Shown here: positions 33,553 through 43,203 of the stretch, in pieces
How positions within the stretch are numbered: the stretch's first letter is position 1
Layout of the letters: each line of letters begins with the position of its first letter
Source of the DNA: Aliarcobacter vitoriensis
GTDB taxonomy: Bacteria > Campylobacterota > Campylobacteria > Campylobacterales > Arcobacteraceae
Direction: 5' to 3'
DNA length: 64,000 nucleotides
Assembly: GCF_003316695.1 (NCBI RefSeq)
Contig: NZ_PDKB01000009.1
Span: forward strand, 41,235-105,234
The notes under the pieces: model-generated
Databases searched by the model: none
Seen by the model: only the letters and a program-made list of their open reading frames with translations
What the model was told of the DNA's origin: nothing
Translations under genes and position numbers: made by a program

Positions 33553-35463
33553 ATGGCAAAACATCAATTTCAAACAGAAGTAGGGCAACTACTACATTTA
33601 ATGACACACTCTTTATACTCAAATAAAGAGATTTTTGTAAGAGAACTTGTATCAAACGCAAGTGATGCAATAGATAAATTAAACTATTTAAGACTAACAG
33701 ATGAAAAATTAAAAGATAGCTTTGCTTCTTGGAAAGGTGAGATAAATATATCTTTTGATGAGAAAGATAAATCACTTACTATTATTGATAATGGTATTGG
33801 TATGAACGAAGAGGATATGATAAACTCTATTGGTACTATTGCAAAATCTGGAACAAAATCTTTTGTAGAAGCACTAACAGGTGATGCGAAAAAAGATTCA
33901 AATCTAATTGGACAATTTGGAGTAGGGTTTTATTCAGTATTTATGGTTGCAGATAAAGTAGATGTTATTTCTAAAAAAGCAGGGGAAGAAGTAGCTTACA
34001 AATGGAGTTCAGATGGCTCTGGAGAGTTTGATTTAGCTCCTTGCACAAAAGAGAGTGCTGGAACAGTAATCTATATAAAACTAAAAGATGAAGAAGCAGG
34101 AGAGTTTGCAAGTAAATATAGAATAAAAAATATCGTAGGAAAATATTCAAATCATATTGCTTATCCAATTTTCTTAAACTATGATGAAGAAGTAAGTGAA
34201 ACTTTAAGCGAAGAAGATGAAAAAGCTGGAAAAACTCCAGAGAAAAAAACTGAAAGAAAACACGAACAAATAAATGAAGCAACAGCACTTTGGACTCAGC
34301 CAAAAGCAAAATTAAAAGATGAAGATTATAACAACTTTTATAAATCAATTTCTCAAGATAGTAGCGATCCAATGCTTACAATTCACACAAAAACAGAAGG
34401 GGTAAATGAGTACATAACACTATTTTATATCCCACAAATTGCACCTATGGATATGTATAGAGCAGATTATCAAAGTGGAATTAAACTATATGTAAAAAGA
34501 GTATTTATTACTGATGACGATAAAGAGTTATTACCTACATATTTAAGATTTGTAAGAGGTATCATTGATAGTGAAGATTTACCTTTAAATGTAAGTAGAG
34601 AGATTTTACAAGAGAATAGAATTTTAGCAAATATCAAACAAAGTAGTGTTAAAAAGATTTTATCTGAAATCAAAAAACTTTCAAAAGATGAAGAGAAATA
34701 CTCTAAATTTATAGAGCAATATAATCGTGCTTTAAAAGAGGGAGTTTATCAAGACTACACAAATAAAGAGGCTATTCTAGAGCTTTTAAGATATAAATCA
34801 ACAAAAACAGAAGATAAAAAATTAACTTCACTTGAAGATTATAAAAATAGAGCAAATTCTGAACAAAAAGCTATTTATTACATTGTTGGAGAAAATGAAA
34901 AAGTTTTAAGAAATTCTCCACTACTTGAAAGCTACAATAAAAATGATATTGAAGTTTTAATACTTGATGATAAAGAGATAGATGAGATTATAACTCCTGC
35001 AATTGGGGCATTTAAAGAGTGGGAATTTAAAGATATCACAACTTGTGAAGCTCCAAAAGTTGAAATAAATGAAGAAGAGAAAAAAGAAGTCGAAGAGAAG
35101 TTTAAAGATATCGTTTCAAAAATAAAAGAGAAACTAAATGATGATGTAAAAGATGTAAAAATCACAAATAGATTGTCTGAATCTGCTTCTTGTATTACAA
35201 AAGATAGTCAAGATGCTCAAATGGCTGCGATGGCACATATGTTTAGATCAATGGGACAAGAAGTTCCAGAAATCAAACCAATATTAGAGATAAATCCAAA
35301 TCATGAAATAGTGAAAAAACTAAAAGATACAAAAGATGAGGGCTTAATTGAAGATATATCTTGGATTTTACTAGATTTAGCAAAAATTAGTGAAGGTTTT
35401 GAGATAAGTGATAGAGTTGCATTTGCAAAAAGACTTACAAAAATAACTGCTAAAGCACTATAA
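33553..35463 (+). CDS. htpG: Chaperone HtpG (Hsp90)
   Basis: A 636-residue Hsp90. GHKL ATP-site motifs are present: ELVSNASDAIDKL, DNGIGMNEEDM, and GQFGVGFYSVFMVADKV. The middle domain shows SSDPMLTIHTKTEG and the catalytic-loop NVSREILQENRIL. Length matches bacterial HtpG. Cytosolic ATP-dependent chaperone, here transcribed alone from a CIRCE-controlled promoter and followed by a strong terminator. Confidence 0.97.
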   Translation: MAKHQFQTEVGQLLHLMTHSLYSNKEIFVRELVSNASDAIDKLNYLRLTDEKLKDSFASWKGEINISFDEKDKSLTIIDNGIGMNEEDMINSIGTIAKSGTKSFVEALTGDAKKDSNLIGQFGVGFYSVFMVADKVDVISKKAGEEVAYKWSSDGSGEFDLAPCTKESAGTVIYIKLKDEEAGEFASKYRIKNIVGKYSNHIAYPIFLNYDEEVSETLSEEDEKAGKTPEKKTERKHEQINEATALWTQPKAKLKDEDYNNFYKSISQDSSDPMLTIHTKTEGVNEYITLFYIPQIAPMDMYRADYQSGIKLYVKRVFITDDDKELLPTYLRFVRGIIDSEDLPLNVSREILQENRILANIKQSSVKKILSEIKKLSKDEEKYSKFIEQYNRALKEGVYQDYTNKEAILELLRYKSTKTEDKKLTSLEDYKNRANSEQKAIYYIVGENEKVLRNSPLLESYNKNDIEVLILDDKEIDEIITPAIGAFKEWEFKDITTCEAPKVEINEEEKKEVEEKFKDIVSKIKEKLNDDVKDVKITNRLSESASCITKDSQDAQMAAMAHMFRSMGQEVPEIKPILEINPNHEIVKKLKDTKDEGLIEDISWILLDLAKISEGFEISDRVAFAKRLTKITAKAL

Positions 35464-35478
35464 GTTTAAAACAGATTT

Positions 35479-35507
35479 AACTGCTAATTTTTTATAAATT
35501 AGCAGTT
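35479..35507 (+). terminator. htpG terminator
   Basis: Twelve-bp perfect stem AACTGCTAATTT / AAATTAGCAGTT with a 5-nt loop, followed by TTATT, 16 bp after the htpG stop. Confidence 0.85.
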
Positions 35508-35572
35508 TTATTAACTACTTGCGAAAAGAGGGTTTTTTAGATAGAGTTATATAAAAATTTGGGGAGATTTTT

Positions 35573-36154
35573 ATGTTTGAAGCTTTATTTAAATTTTTAA
35601 AATATATTTTTAAAACCGTTACCAAACTTTCAATCCCATATTTTAGTCTTGAAGAAAATGATTTAAAATTCAAAATCTCAACTGATAATTTTTATAATTT
35701 TACACTATACAATATAGAAATTAAAACTAGACACGATTCATATGTCTATGAAGCATATACCTTAAAAGCAAATGATATTTTTTTGGAGTATATCCATACT
35801 TACAATGATGCTGTTTGGAATGTTCAAGCTTTTTCTTGTTTTTTAGATTTATTAAAAGATAATTTAAAAATAAATAGTTTTGAAAATTTGGAGAAAAAAG
35901 TACATACTCACTATGAGTTTAATATTTATAGAGTAAACAAAAGTTACAATTTACATATTATATATATTTATGAAATGTATAAAGAGATTTTTATAGTTGA
36001 TACAAAAGGTGATTTATATGAAAATCTTTTAAGAAATTTTGAGAAATCTTATAATTATGAATTTCCTAAAAATGAAAATATAATATTGGATATAAATATA
36101 AGTTTAGCAAAAAACAATGCGATAAATAATTATTTTAGATTAGCTTCAAACTAG
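35573..36154 (+). CDS. Hypothetical protein, 193 residues
   Basis: Not recognised. The sequence begins with an amphipathic, hydrophobic helix (MFEALFKFLKYIFKTVTKL) that is not a clear signal peptide, then alternates beta-like segments rich in Tyr, Phe and Ile (NFYNFTLYNIEIKTRHDSYVYEAYTL, YEFNIYRVNKSYNLHIIYIYEMY). The ATG is preceded by GGGGAG at good spacing, and codon use is like the neighbours, so it is very likely real. It lies alone between the htpG terminator and the DedA gene. Confidence 0.65.
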   Translation: MFEALFKFLKYIFKTVTKLSIPYFSLEENDLKFKISTDNFYNFTLYNIEIKTRHDSYVYEAYTLKANDIFLEYIHTYNDAVWNVQAFSCFLDLLKDNLKINSFENLEKKVHTHYEFNIYRVNKSYNLHIIYIYEMYKEIFIVDTKGDLYENLLRNFEKSYNYEFPKNENIILDINISLAKNNAINNYFRLASN

Positions 36155-36239
36155 CAATATAAAACTACTTTATGCACAAATAAATATAGATTTAGATAAA
36201 ATGTTTACTTTTATGTAAAGAATAATTTTAGGAAATTTA

Positions 36240-36797
36240 ATGGAACAGTTTATTCAAGATTGGGGTTATATAGCTCTGTTTTTGTACTCTTTTGGTGGTG
36301 GATTTTTGGCTCTTGCTATTGCTGGAGCATTTTCTTATGCTGGAGATTTGAACATATATATTTGCGTTGCAGTAGCAGGAGTTTCAAATTTTATTGGTAG
36401 CCAGTTTTTATTTTATATGGGAAAATATAATAAAGCTTATGTAGAAGATATGATGAAAAACCATACTAAAAAAATAGCATTGGTTAAAGTATTACTAAAA
36501 AAATATGGAATTTTTATAGTATTTATTCAAAAATATATTTATGGAGTTAAAACTTTAATACCACTTGTTATGGGAGTTTCAGAGTATAATCCTTATAAAT
36601 TTATGATTTTAAATATAATGGCTTCTATTCTTTGGGCTTGTGTTATTGGATATATTAGTTTTGTTGCTGGTGAGTTTTTGATGAGTTTAGCAGATAAATT
36701 CCAATATATGGGTTTAATCATCGTTTTTGTGATTATATTTTTCCTTATTTCAAACTTTAATAAAAAACGAAAAAAGGCAAAAAATAGTGAAGTTTAA
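36240..36797 (+). CDS. DedA/SNARE-associated family membrane protein
   Basis: A 185-residue protein with four to five hydrophobic segments. The cytoplasmic reentrant region matches DedA: FYMGKYNKAY, then KYGIFIVFIQKYIYGVKTLIPLVMGVSEYNPYKF and a late NIMASILWACVIGYISFVAGE. DedA proteins flip or scramble undecaprenyl phosphate and phospholipids. The Arg common in the family's F-x-R-F/Y-x-P-x-x-R motif is replaced by IQKYIYGVKT, i.e. Lys in the analogous places. It overlaps the helicase gene by 11 bp. Confidence 0.83.
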   Translation: MEQFIQDWGYIALFLYSFGGGFLALAIAGAFSYAGDLNIYICVAVAGVSNFIGSQFLFYMGKYNKAYVEDMMKNHTKKIALVKVLLKKYGIFIVFIQKYIYGVKTLIPLVMGVSEYNPYKFMILNIMASILWACVIGYISFVAGEFLMSLADKFQYMGLIIVFVIIFFLISNFNKKRKKAKNSEV

Positions 36798-38151
36798 AGA
36801 ACTAAAATTAAAAAAAGAGTTTATAGAAAATCTTAATTCTTTAGGATATGAAAACTTAACACCTATCCAGGAACTTAGTTTAGAAAAGAGTTTATCTGGA
36901 AGTGATATCATAGCACAAGCCAAAACTGGTTCTGGAAAAACAGTTGCATTTTGTATTCCTATGGTTGAAAAATTAGAAGTTAAAAGATTTACTATACAAT
37001 CACTTATTTTAGCTCCTACAAGAGAATTATCAAATCAAATAGCAAATGAACTTAGAAAATTATTTAGACATATTCATAATGTAAAGGTTTTGACTTTGTG
37101 TGGAGGAGTTCCATTTAAACCTCAAGTTGCTTCACTTCAACACAATGCTCATATTATTGTAGGTACAACAGGAAGAGTTTTAAAACATATAAAAGAGAAA
37201 AATCTAAATTTAGAAAATATAAACTATTTTGTTTTAGATGAAGCTGATAAGATGTTAGATATGGGATTTTATGATGATATAGAACAAATAGTAGAAGTAT
37301 TACCACAAAATAGGCAAACTTTACTTTTTAGTGCAACTTATGAGAGAAATATTGAAAATCTGGCTTCAAAAATTATGAAAAACCATACTTTTGTAAAAAT
37401 AGAAAATGAAAAAAAAGAGTTTATAAAACAGACTTTTTACAATATTGAAAATAGAGATAAAATTGAATATATCTCAAAAATAATCTCTACAAATAATGCA
37501 AGTTCAACAATAATCTTTTGTAATATGCGACAAACTTGCGAAACTTTAGCTGATGATTTGTATGATTTAGGGTTTGATGTTTTAACTTTACATTCTGACT
37601 TAGATCAAAAACAAAGAGATGAAACTATTGTATTATTTTCAAATAAATCTTATCCTATTTTAATAGCAAGTGATGTTGCAGCAAGAGGTTTGGATATAGA
37701 TGATATAGATTTAGTTATAAATTATGATTTAGCTTTAAATGAAAAAATACATACTCATAGGATTGGTAGAACTGCAAGAGCTGGAAAAGGTGGATGTGCA
37801 GTAACTTTTTACACAAAAAATGAAGATGACAAACTTGATATTTTTAAAAGTACATTTAGTGATATAAATTTTGAAGATGTACAGAATATACAAGATAATA
37901 AAGATTTTAAAATAGATAGTGATTTTAGAACAATATATATAAATAGTGGAAAAAAACATAAATTAAGAAAAGCTGATATTTTAGGAAGCTTAACTGCTGG
38001 AATAGGGCTTAATAAAGATGATATAGGTAAAATTGATGTTTTAGATTTTTGTTCGTATGTGGCAATAAAAAAAGAAAAGGTTAAATTTACCTTAAATGAG
38101 TTGCAAAAAACTAAAATAAAAGGTAAAATTCATAATATTTTTGAAAAATAA
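36787..38151 (+). CDS. dbpA: DEAD-box RNA helicase DbpA
   Basis: A 454-residue helicase starting at GTG 36787 inside the end of the DedA gene. All core motifs are visible: Q motif (LTPIQELSL), AQAKTGSGKT, PTRELSNQI, TTGRVL, DEADKMLD, SAT, DVAARGLDID and HRIGRTARAG. The C-terminal 70 residues (TIYINSGKKHKLRKADILGSL onward to the end) match the DbpA RNA-binding domain, which recognises hairpin 92 of 23S rRNA, so a role in large-subunit ribosome assembly is likely. Confidence 0.93.
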   Translation: MKFKELKLKKEFIENLNSLGYENLTPIQELSLEKSLSGSDIIAQAKTGSGKTVAFCIPMVEKLEVKRFTIQSLILAPTRELSNQIANELRKLFRHIHNVKVLTLCGGVPFKPQVASLQHNAHIIVGTTGRVLKHIKEKNLNLENINYFVLDEADKMLDMGFYDDIEQIVEVLPQNRQTLLFSATYERNIENLASKIMKNHTFVKIENEKKEFIKQTFYNIENRDKIEYISKIISTNNASSTIIFCNMRQTCETLADDLYDLGFDVLTLHSDLDQKQRDETIVLFSNKSYPILIASDVAARGLDIDDIDLVINYDLALNEKIHTHRIGRTARAGKGGCAVTFYTKNEDDKLDIFKSTFSDINFEDVQNIQDNKDFKIDSDFRTIYINSGKKHKLRKADILGSLTAGIGLNKDDIGKIDVLDFCSYVAIKKEKVKFTLNELQKTKIKGKIHNIFEK

Positions 38152-38201
38152 TTATAAGATTATGATATTATACATATATTTTAAACAAAGGGGAATTTGC
38201 A

Positions 38202-40328
38202 TTGTTTAAAAATAAACTCTTTACAAAAATCGTTTTGATTTTTACGATACCAATTTTAGGGATCTTATTCTTTAGTTCTACAATGGTTTATGAAAAAATT
38301 AAACTTACTCAAGAATTTGAAAATAATAGTTTTAGATTTGATTATTTAAAAAGTGCTGAAAGATTGATGATATCTTTGGAAAAAGAAAAAATATTATCAC
38401 TAAATTACTTAAACTCAAAAGACTTGTATAAAAATTTAAAAGAACAACAAGATATAACAAAAGAGTATTTTGATAAATTAAAAATTACCTTAAATAATTT
38501 TCCGTGGAAACTTGAATGGAAAGAACATATTGAAGATTTAGATAATAACTTCATTAAATTAGAAGAATTAAGAGATAGAATAGTTAATTTAGTTGTATCA
38601 AGCGAAGATATAACAAATAAATTTAATTTAGTAAATAAAAGAATCATAAAAACTTTGGTTCTTCTAAGGTTTAAGGATTCTACAAACTCTTATTCACAAA
38701 ATATTTTAAGATTAGATGATTATTTTAACTCAAATGCAAATAATATAGAAAAATTATCATCTTTGGCGGAACTTACTGTTATATCTATTCAAAAAGAGTT
38801 GTCTCATCATGAACAAAATATAAATCTTGAAAAAAATATTAGTTATATATTCTTATTTTTTTGTTTTTTTACACTAATTCCATTATTTTTCATATTGAGA
38901 AATATTATTTTTAATGAACAAGATTCAGCTTTAAAAATTGAAAAACATAAAAATATATATGAATTATTAAATCAAGCAAATAAATTTTTAACAAAGACAT
39001 TTAAAAAAGATGAATTATATATAGAAATTTGTGAACTTTTAAAAGACAATAAAGATTTGACATTTTGCTTTATATATGATTGTGTAAATAAACAAGTTAT
39101 TGCACAAGATGGAGAATTAAAAGAGATAATCATAAAGAATAAAGATTCTTCATCAGAAAATCTTATTTCTAAAACTATAAAACGAGAACAAAATATAGTT
39201 ATAAATAATTTTAAAGATGAGAATGTATCTATATGTTATGATAAAGCAAAAGAGTTTAATATCAATTCAATGGCTACTTTTCCTATTAAAAAATTCAATG
39301 AAGTTGTAGGAGTATTATTACTTTATTCTAAAGAAGTTAATTTCTTTGATCAAGAAGCAGAGATACTGTTTGATAAATTGGTTTTTGGTATTGCAAATTG
39401 TTTAGAAAAAATTGATTATGAAGATATAAGATTACAACAAGAAAATGAGCTAAAACTATCATCTTTTGCATTTGATTCTTTTGCTCCAATGATTATTACA
39501 GATAATAAAAATACAATAGTAAAAGTAAATAAGGCATTTTGTCAAATTATGGGTTATTCAAAAGAGGAACTTTTAGGGCAAAATCCAAGAATGTTTAAAA
39601 CAGCGCACCAAGATAGAAAATTTATTGAAAGTTTGTGGGATGATCTAAAAATAAATGGTAGTTGGAGTGGAGATGTTTATAACAAAAAAGCAAATGGGGA
39701 TATTATTGCTTTAAGAAGTATAATAACAGTTATAAAAAATGAAGAGGAGAAAATTACGAATTATCTTGGTCAATATATGGATATTAGTGAGCAAAAAGAT
39801 AAAGAGAAAATTTTAGAATATCAAGCAACTCACGATAATCTTACAGGATTACCAAATAGGCTTCTTTTATTGGATAGAATAGAACATGCTATTACAAAAA
39901 CTGTAAGACATAAAATTTTTGGTGGATTAATATTTATTGATTTGGATAATTTCAAAGCTGTAAATGATACTTTGGGGCATGATATGGGAGATGTGCTTCT
40001 TATAACGGTTGCAAAGAAGATAAAAGAGTGTTTAAGAGATGAAGATACAGTTTCAAGAATAGGAGGAGATGAGTTTATAGTTTTATTGGATAACATAGGA
40101 AATAATAGCGATGATGCTAGAAGAAATATAAGTTATTTAGCTGAAAAAATAAAAAATACATTAAATAATATAACACACATAAATGGACATAAAAATATAT
40201 CAACTCCTAGCATTGGTGTGACATTATTTAGTGATTCTAGCGTTAGTGTTCAAGATATTATAAAACAAGCTGATACTGCTATGTATAGTGCTAAAAAACA
40301 AGGTAAAAATGCAATAGAGTTTTTTTAA
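38202..40328 (+). CDS. Membrane diguanylate cyclase (sensor-GAF-PAS-GGDEF)
   Basis: A 708-residue protein starting at TTG 38202 after GGGGA. Membrane helix about 8-27, helical extracytoplasmic sensor resembling nitrate-sensor type bundles (about 30-210), second helix about 214-233, GAF-like domain (about 250-405), PAS (about 425-540; AFCQIMGYSKEELLGQNPRM) and GGDEF domain (about 545-708) with intact GGDEF in SRIGGDEFIVLL. The I-site RDED lies five residues before it. Predicted to make cyclic-di-GMP in response to an external small molecule. Confidence 0.9.
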   Translation: MFKNKLFTKIVLIFTIPILGILFFSSTMVYEKIKLTQEFENNSFRFDYLKSAERLMISLEKEKILSLNYLNSKDLYKNLKEQQDITKEYFDKLKITLNNFPWKLEWKEHIEDLDNNFIKLEELRDRIVNLVVSSEDITNKFNLVNKRIIKTLVLLRFKDSTNSYSQNILRLDDYFNSNANNIEKLSSLAELTVISIQKELSHHEQNINLEKNISYIFLFFCFFTLIPLFFILRNIIFNEQDSALKIEKHKNIYELLNQANKFLTKTFKKDELYIEICELLKDNKDLTFCFIYDCVNKQVIAQDGELKEIIIKNKDSSSENLISKTIKREQNIVINNFKDENVSICYDKAKEFNINSMATFPIKKFNEVVGVLLLYSKEVNFFDQEAEILFDKLVFGIANCLEKIDYEDIRLQQENELKLSSFAFDSFAPMIITDNKNTIVKVNKAFCQIMGYSKEELLGQNPRMFKTAHQDRKFIESLWDDLKINGSWSGDVYNKKANGDIIALRSIITVIKNEEEKITNYLGQYMDISEQKDKEKILEYQATHDNLTGLPNRLLLLDRIEHAITKTVRHKIFGGLIFIDLDNFKAVNDTLGHDMGDVLLITVAKKIKECLRDEDTVSRIGGDEFIVLLDNIGNNSDDARRNISYLAEKIKNTLNNITHINGHKNISTPSIGVTLFSDSSVSVQDIIKQADTAMYSAKKQGKNAIEFF

Positions 40329-40332
40329 AACT

Positions 40333-40683
40333 TTATTGCACTTCTTCATCCCATAAAATAGATACTCCATAATCTTTGTCTAGCATAGCATATTTAAAAT
40401 ATTCACCTTTTATTTTTTTACTATAAAGTCTAATTGCTACTTTTCCATTATCTAGTAAGCTTTTCATCTCATATTTTGAGAATCCTTTTTTATTCCACTT
40501 TAAAAAAACATTTGAATATACTCTAAAGTTGCAAGTAGAATCATTTGTATATACAAATTGAAAGCTATCATCATGTTCTTTTTTTGAGTTTTCACAAGTG
40601 TATAAAACAACTTTTTGATTTTGTGCAATTGTATTTATGGCTATAACATCTCCATCACAATTTGGACATTTCCCTAAAATCAT
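40333..40683 (-). CDS. Hypothetical protein with zinc-ribbon-like N-terminus
   Basis: A 116-residue protein starting MILGKCPNCDGDVIAIN, with CPNC at 5-8 and a later Cys in YTCENSKKEHDD, an arrangement like a topoisomerase-type C4 zinc ribbon, although the last cysteine is not obvious. The rest (FRVYSNVFLKWNKKGFSKYEMKSLL, then VSILWDEE) is unassigned; in related TopA/primase-type proteins such ribbons bind DNA. Strong AAGGA ribosome-binding site. Convergent with the diguanylate cyclase gene, 4 bp apart. Confidence 0.65.
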   Translation of the reverse strand: MILGKCPNCDGDVIAINTIAQNQKVVLYTCENSKKEHDDSFQFVYTNDSTCNFRVYSNVFLKWNKKGFSKYEMKSLLDNGKVAIRLYSKKIKGEYFKYAMLDKDYGVSILWDEEVQ

Positions 40684-40765
40684 TCTAATCCTTTTTATAT
40701 TTTAAGGATTTTACTAAATTTTTTTAAAAGTAGCAAAAAATATTACAAAGTGTAATATTTTATAG

Positions 40766-41404
40766 CTATGGAGCTAATCTTGAAATTTTCCAGCTATTAT
40801 TTTCTTGAAGTTCATATAAAAATCTATCATGAAGCCTATCTTCTCCACCTTGCCAAAACTCTATTTTTAGAGGTTTTATAATATATCCTCCCCAAAAAGA
40901 TGGAAATGGTACCTCTTTATTTAAGAATTTTCTTTTTATTTCATCAAATTTTTGTTCTAATAGTGCTCTTGAACTTATAACTTGGCTTTGCGTTGATACC
41001 CAAGCTCCCAGTTGGCTACCTTTAGGACGAGATAAAAAATATTTTAAAGACTCAGTTTTTGAAATCTTTTCTATTGAACCTTCAATTTTTACTTGTCTTT
41101 CTAATTGCAACCAAGTAAAAAGAGCAGCTGCTTTAGGATTTTCTTCTATTTGTTTAGCTTTTTTACTTTCATAATTTGTGAAAAAAACAAATCCTTTTTC
41201 ATCAAAAACTTTTAGTAAAACTGTTCTTATACTTGGCATCATATCATTTCCAACTGTTGCAAGAGAAAAAGCATTTGGTTCCAAAAGTTTTTCTTCTATT
41301 GCATCATTAAACCAAATTTCAAATTGTTTAAGAGCATTTTGATGTAAATCTTTTATATCTATATTTTTTGTTGTGTATTTTGCTCTAAAAGTAGATAAAT
41401 CCAA
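40766..41404 (-). CDS. pdxH: Pyridoxamine 5'-phosphate oxidase PdxH
   Basis: A 212-residue FMN enzyme. Typical features: PSIRTVLLKVFDEKGFVFFTNYESKKAKQIEENPKAA (FMN-binding), LERQVKIEGSIEKI, SRPKGSQLGAWVSTQSQVI, FWGGYIIKPLKIEFWQGGEDRLHDR (substrate-binding) and the C-terminal RLAP. It oxidises PNP or PMP to pyridoxal phosphate. Full length for the family. Single gene. Confidence 0.94.
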   Translation of the reverse strand: MDLSTFRAKYTTKNIDIKDLHQNALKQFEIWFNDAIEEKLLEPNAFSLATVGNDMMPSIRTVLLKVFDEKGFVFFTNYESKKAKQIEENPKAAALFTWLQLERQVKIEGSIEKISKTESLKYFLSRPKGSQLGAWVSTQSQVISSRALLEQKFDEIKRKFLNKEVPFPSFWGGYIIKPLKIEFWQGGEDRLHDRFLYELQENNSWKISRLAP

Positions 41405-41500
41405 AAATGTCCTTTAAAATTTATTATTTTTTTTAAAATTATAGTATAATAGTTCTTCAATTTTATAAATAACTATAATTATAAAGCTTTAGGAAAAAAT

Positions 41501-43198
41501 TTGTTTACTATCTTAGAATATTTATTATTTTTATTGTTACTTATAGTGACTATTTTATTGATAGCTAAAATAAGAAATATTAAAAAATTACAAAAAAAAT
41601 TAAAAGAACTTAGTGTAAGAGCGAATATTTTAAGACAGTACAATAAAGCTACAAAAACATCAAATATCATTTCAAATGCTGATTTAAAAGGTAATATTAC
41701 TTATGTAAATAATAAGTTTTGTGAAGTTTCTCAATATTCAAGAAGAGAGATATTAGGAAGACCACACAATATTTTAAGAGCTGAAGAAGATGATGAAGTA
41801 TTTAAAGATTTATGGAAAACTATTAAAAGTGGTAATGTTTGGAGAGGAAATCTAAAAAATAGAAAGAAAGATGGAACTTTTTATCATATAAATACGATTA
41901 TCTCACCAATTTATGATGAAAATGGTCAAATTTTTGAGTATGTAGCAATACGACATGAAATAACAGATTTAGTAGAAAAAACGGCAGAATTAAATAAGAT
42001 TTTAAGAGAAGATTATCTTACAAAAATAGGAAGTAGATATAAACTTATAGAAGATATCGCAAAAAAAGATAATCCAGTAATTGCTTTGATTGATATAAAT
42101 AATTTTAGTGAAATAAATGATTTTTTTGGTTATAAAATAGGTGATAATATATTAAGACTTATTGCTAAAACAATTGAAGATCTATTTATAAATAAAAAAA
42201 ATTATGAAGTTTATAGATTGACAGCTGATATTTTTGCAATTTTATCAGTTAATGTTGATCAAAATGAATTTATAAAAGAAGTAAGCAAAGCAACAAAAAA
42301 GCTAACAGAAAAACCTTTTAGTGCAAGAGGAAGAGAGATATATTTGCAACTAAATCAGAGCTTTTCATTTGAGTCAAAAGATACACTTTTAGAAACAGCA
42401 AATGTTATAAGAAAATATTCAAAAAGAAATAAAAATAATATAATATACAATAAAGATTTTGATATAGAAAAAGATTATGAAAAAAATATATTCTGGACTC
42501 AAAAAATTAAAAAAGCTCTTGAAAAAGATGGAGTTTTCCCATATTTCCAAGCAATTTATAATATTCAAACGCAGAGAATAGAAAAATATGAAGCTTTGAT
42601 GAGATTAAATGATGGTGGAAAAGTTGTACCACCTTTTTTCTTTTTAGATATTTCTAAAAAATCTGGGCAATATTTACAACTTACAAAACAGATGGTTAAG
42701 AAAACTTTTGAATATTTTAAAAATAATGAGTATGAATTTTCTATAAATCTTACTTTTCAAGATATATCAAATGAGATTATTTCTTCATATATTCTAAATA
42801 CGATTAAGGTTTATGGTTTTGGTTCAAGAGTCGTAATTGAAATTGTTGAGAGTGAAGAGATAAAAAATTTCTCAATAGTAAATAATTTTATTGAAGAGAT
42901 TAGAAGTCTTGGCTGTAAAATTGCGATAGATGATTTTGGAAGTGGATATTCTAATTTTGAGTATTTAATAAAATTAAATGCTGATTATATAAAAATAGAT
43001 GGTTCTTTGATTAAGGATATTTTAGTAAATAACGGTAATGAAAATATCGTTAAAATGATTATAAAATTTGCCAAGGATCAAGGAATTAAGACTATTGCTG
43101 AATTTGTATCAAGTAAAGAGATATTTGATAAAGTTAAAGAGTTGGGTGTTGATTATGTACAAGGCTATTACATAAAAGAGCCAGAAGCAAGCATCTAA
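41501..43198 (+). CDS. PAS-GGDEF-EAL protein, likely cyclic-di-GMP phosphodiesterase
   Basis: A 565-residue protein starting at TTG 41501 after AGGA. One N-terminal membrane helix (about 5-22), a PAS domain (about 52-160, with ILGRPHNILR), a degenerate GGDEF domain in which GGDEF is replaced by TADIF (241-245), and an EAL domain (about 335-562). EAL residues appear intact: YEALMR (E364), NLTFQD, E-S-E in IVESEE, DDFGSGYS, IKIDGSLI and GYYI. So the protein should degrade cyclic-di-GMP, with the GGDEF part perhaps regulatory. Confidence 0.9.
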   Translation: MFTILEYLLFLLLLIVTILLIAKIRNIKKLQKKLKELSVRANILRQYNKATKTSNIISNADLKGNITYVNNKFCEVSQYSRREILGRPHNILRAEEDDEVFKDLWKTIKSGNVWRGNLKNRKKDGTFYHINTIISPIYDENGQIFEYVAIRHEITDLVEKTAELNKILREDYLTKIGSRYKLIEDIAKKDNPVIALIDINNFSEINDFFGYKIGDNILRLIAKTIEDLFINKKNYEVYRLTADIFAILSVNVDQNEFIKEVSKATKKLTEKPFSARGREIYLQLNQSFSFESKDTLLETANVIRKYSKRNKNNIIYNKDFDIEKDYEKNIFWTQKIKKALEKDGVFPYFQAIYNIQTQRIEKYEALMRLNDGGKVVPPFFFLDISKKSGQYLQLTKQMVKKTFEYFKNNEYEFSINLTFQDISNEIISSYILNTIKVYGFGSRVVIEIVESEEIKNFSIVNNFIEEIRSLGCKIAIDDFGSGYSNFEYLIKLNADYIKIDGSLIKDILVNNGNENIVKMIIKFAKDQGIKTIAEFVSSKEIFDKVKELGVDYVQGYYIKEPEASI

Positions 43199-43203
43199 CA
43201 ATA

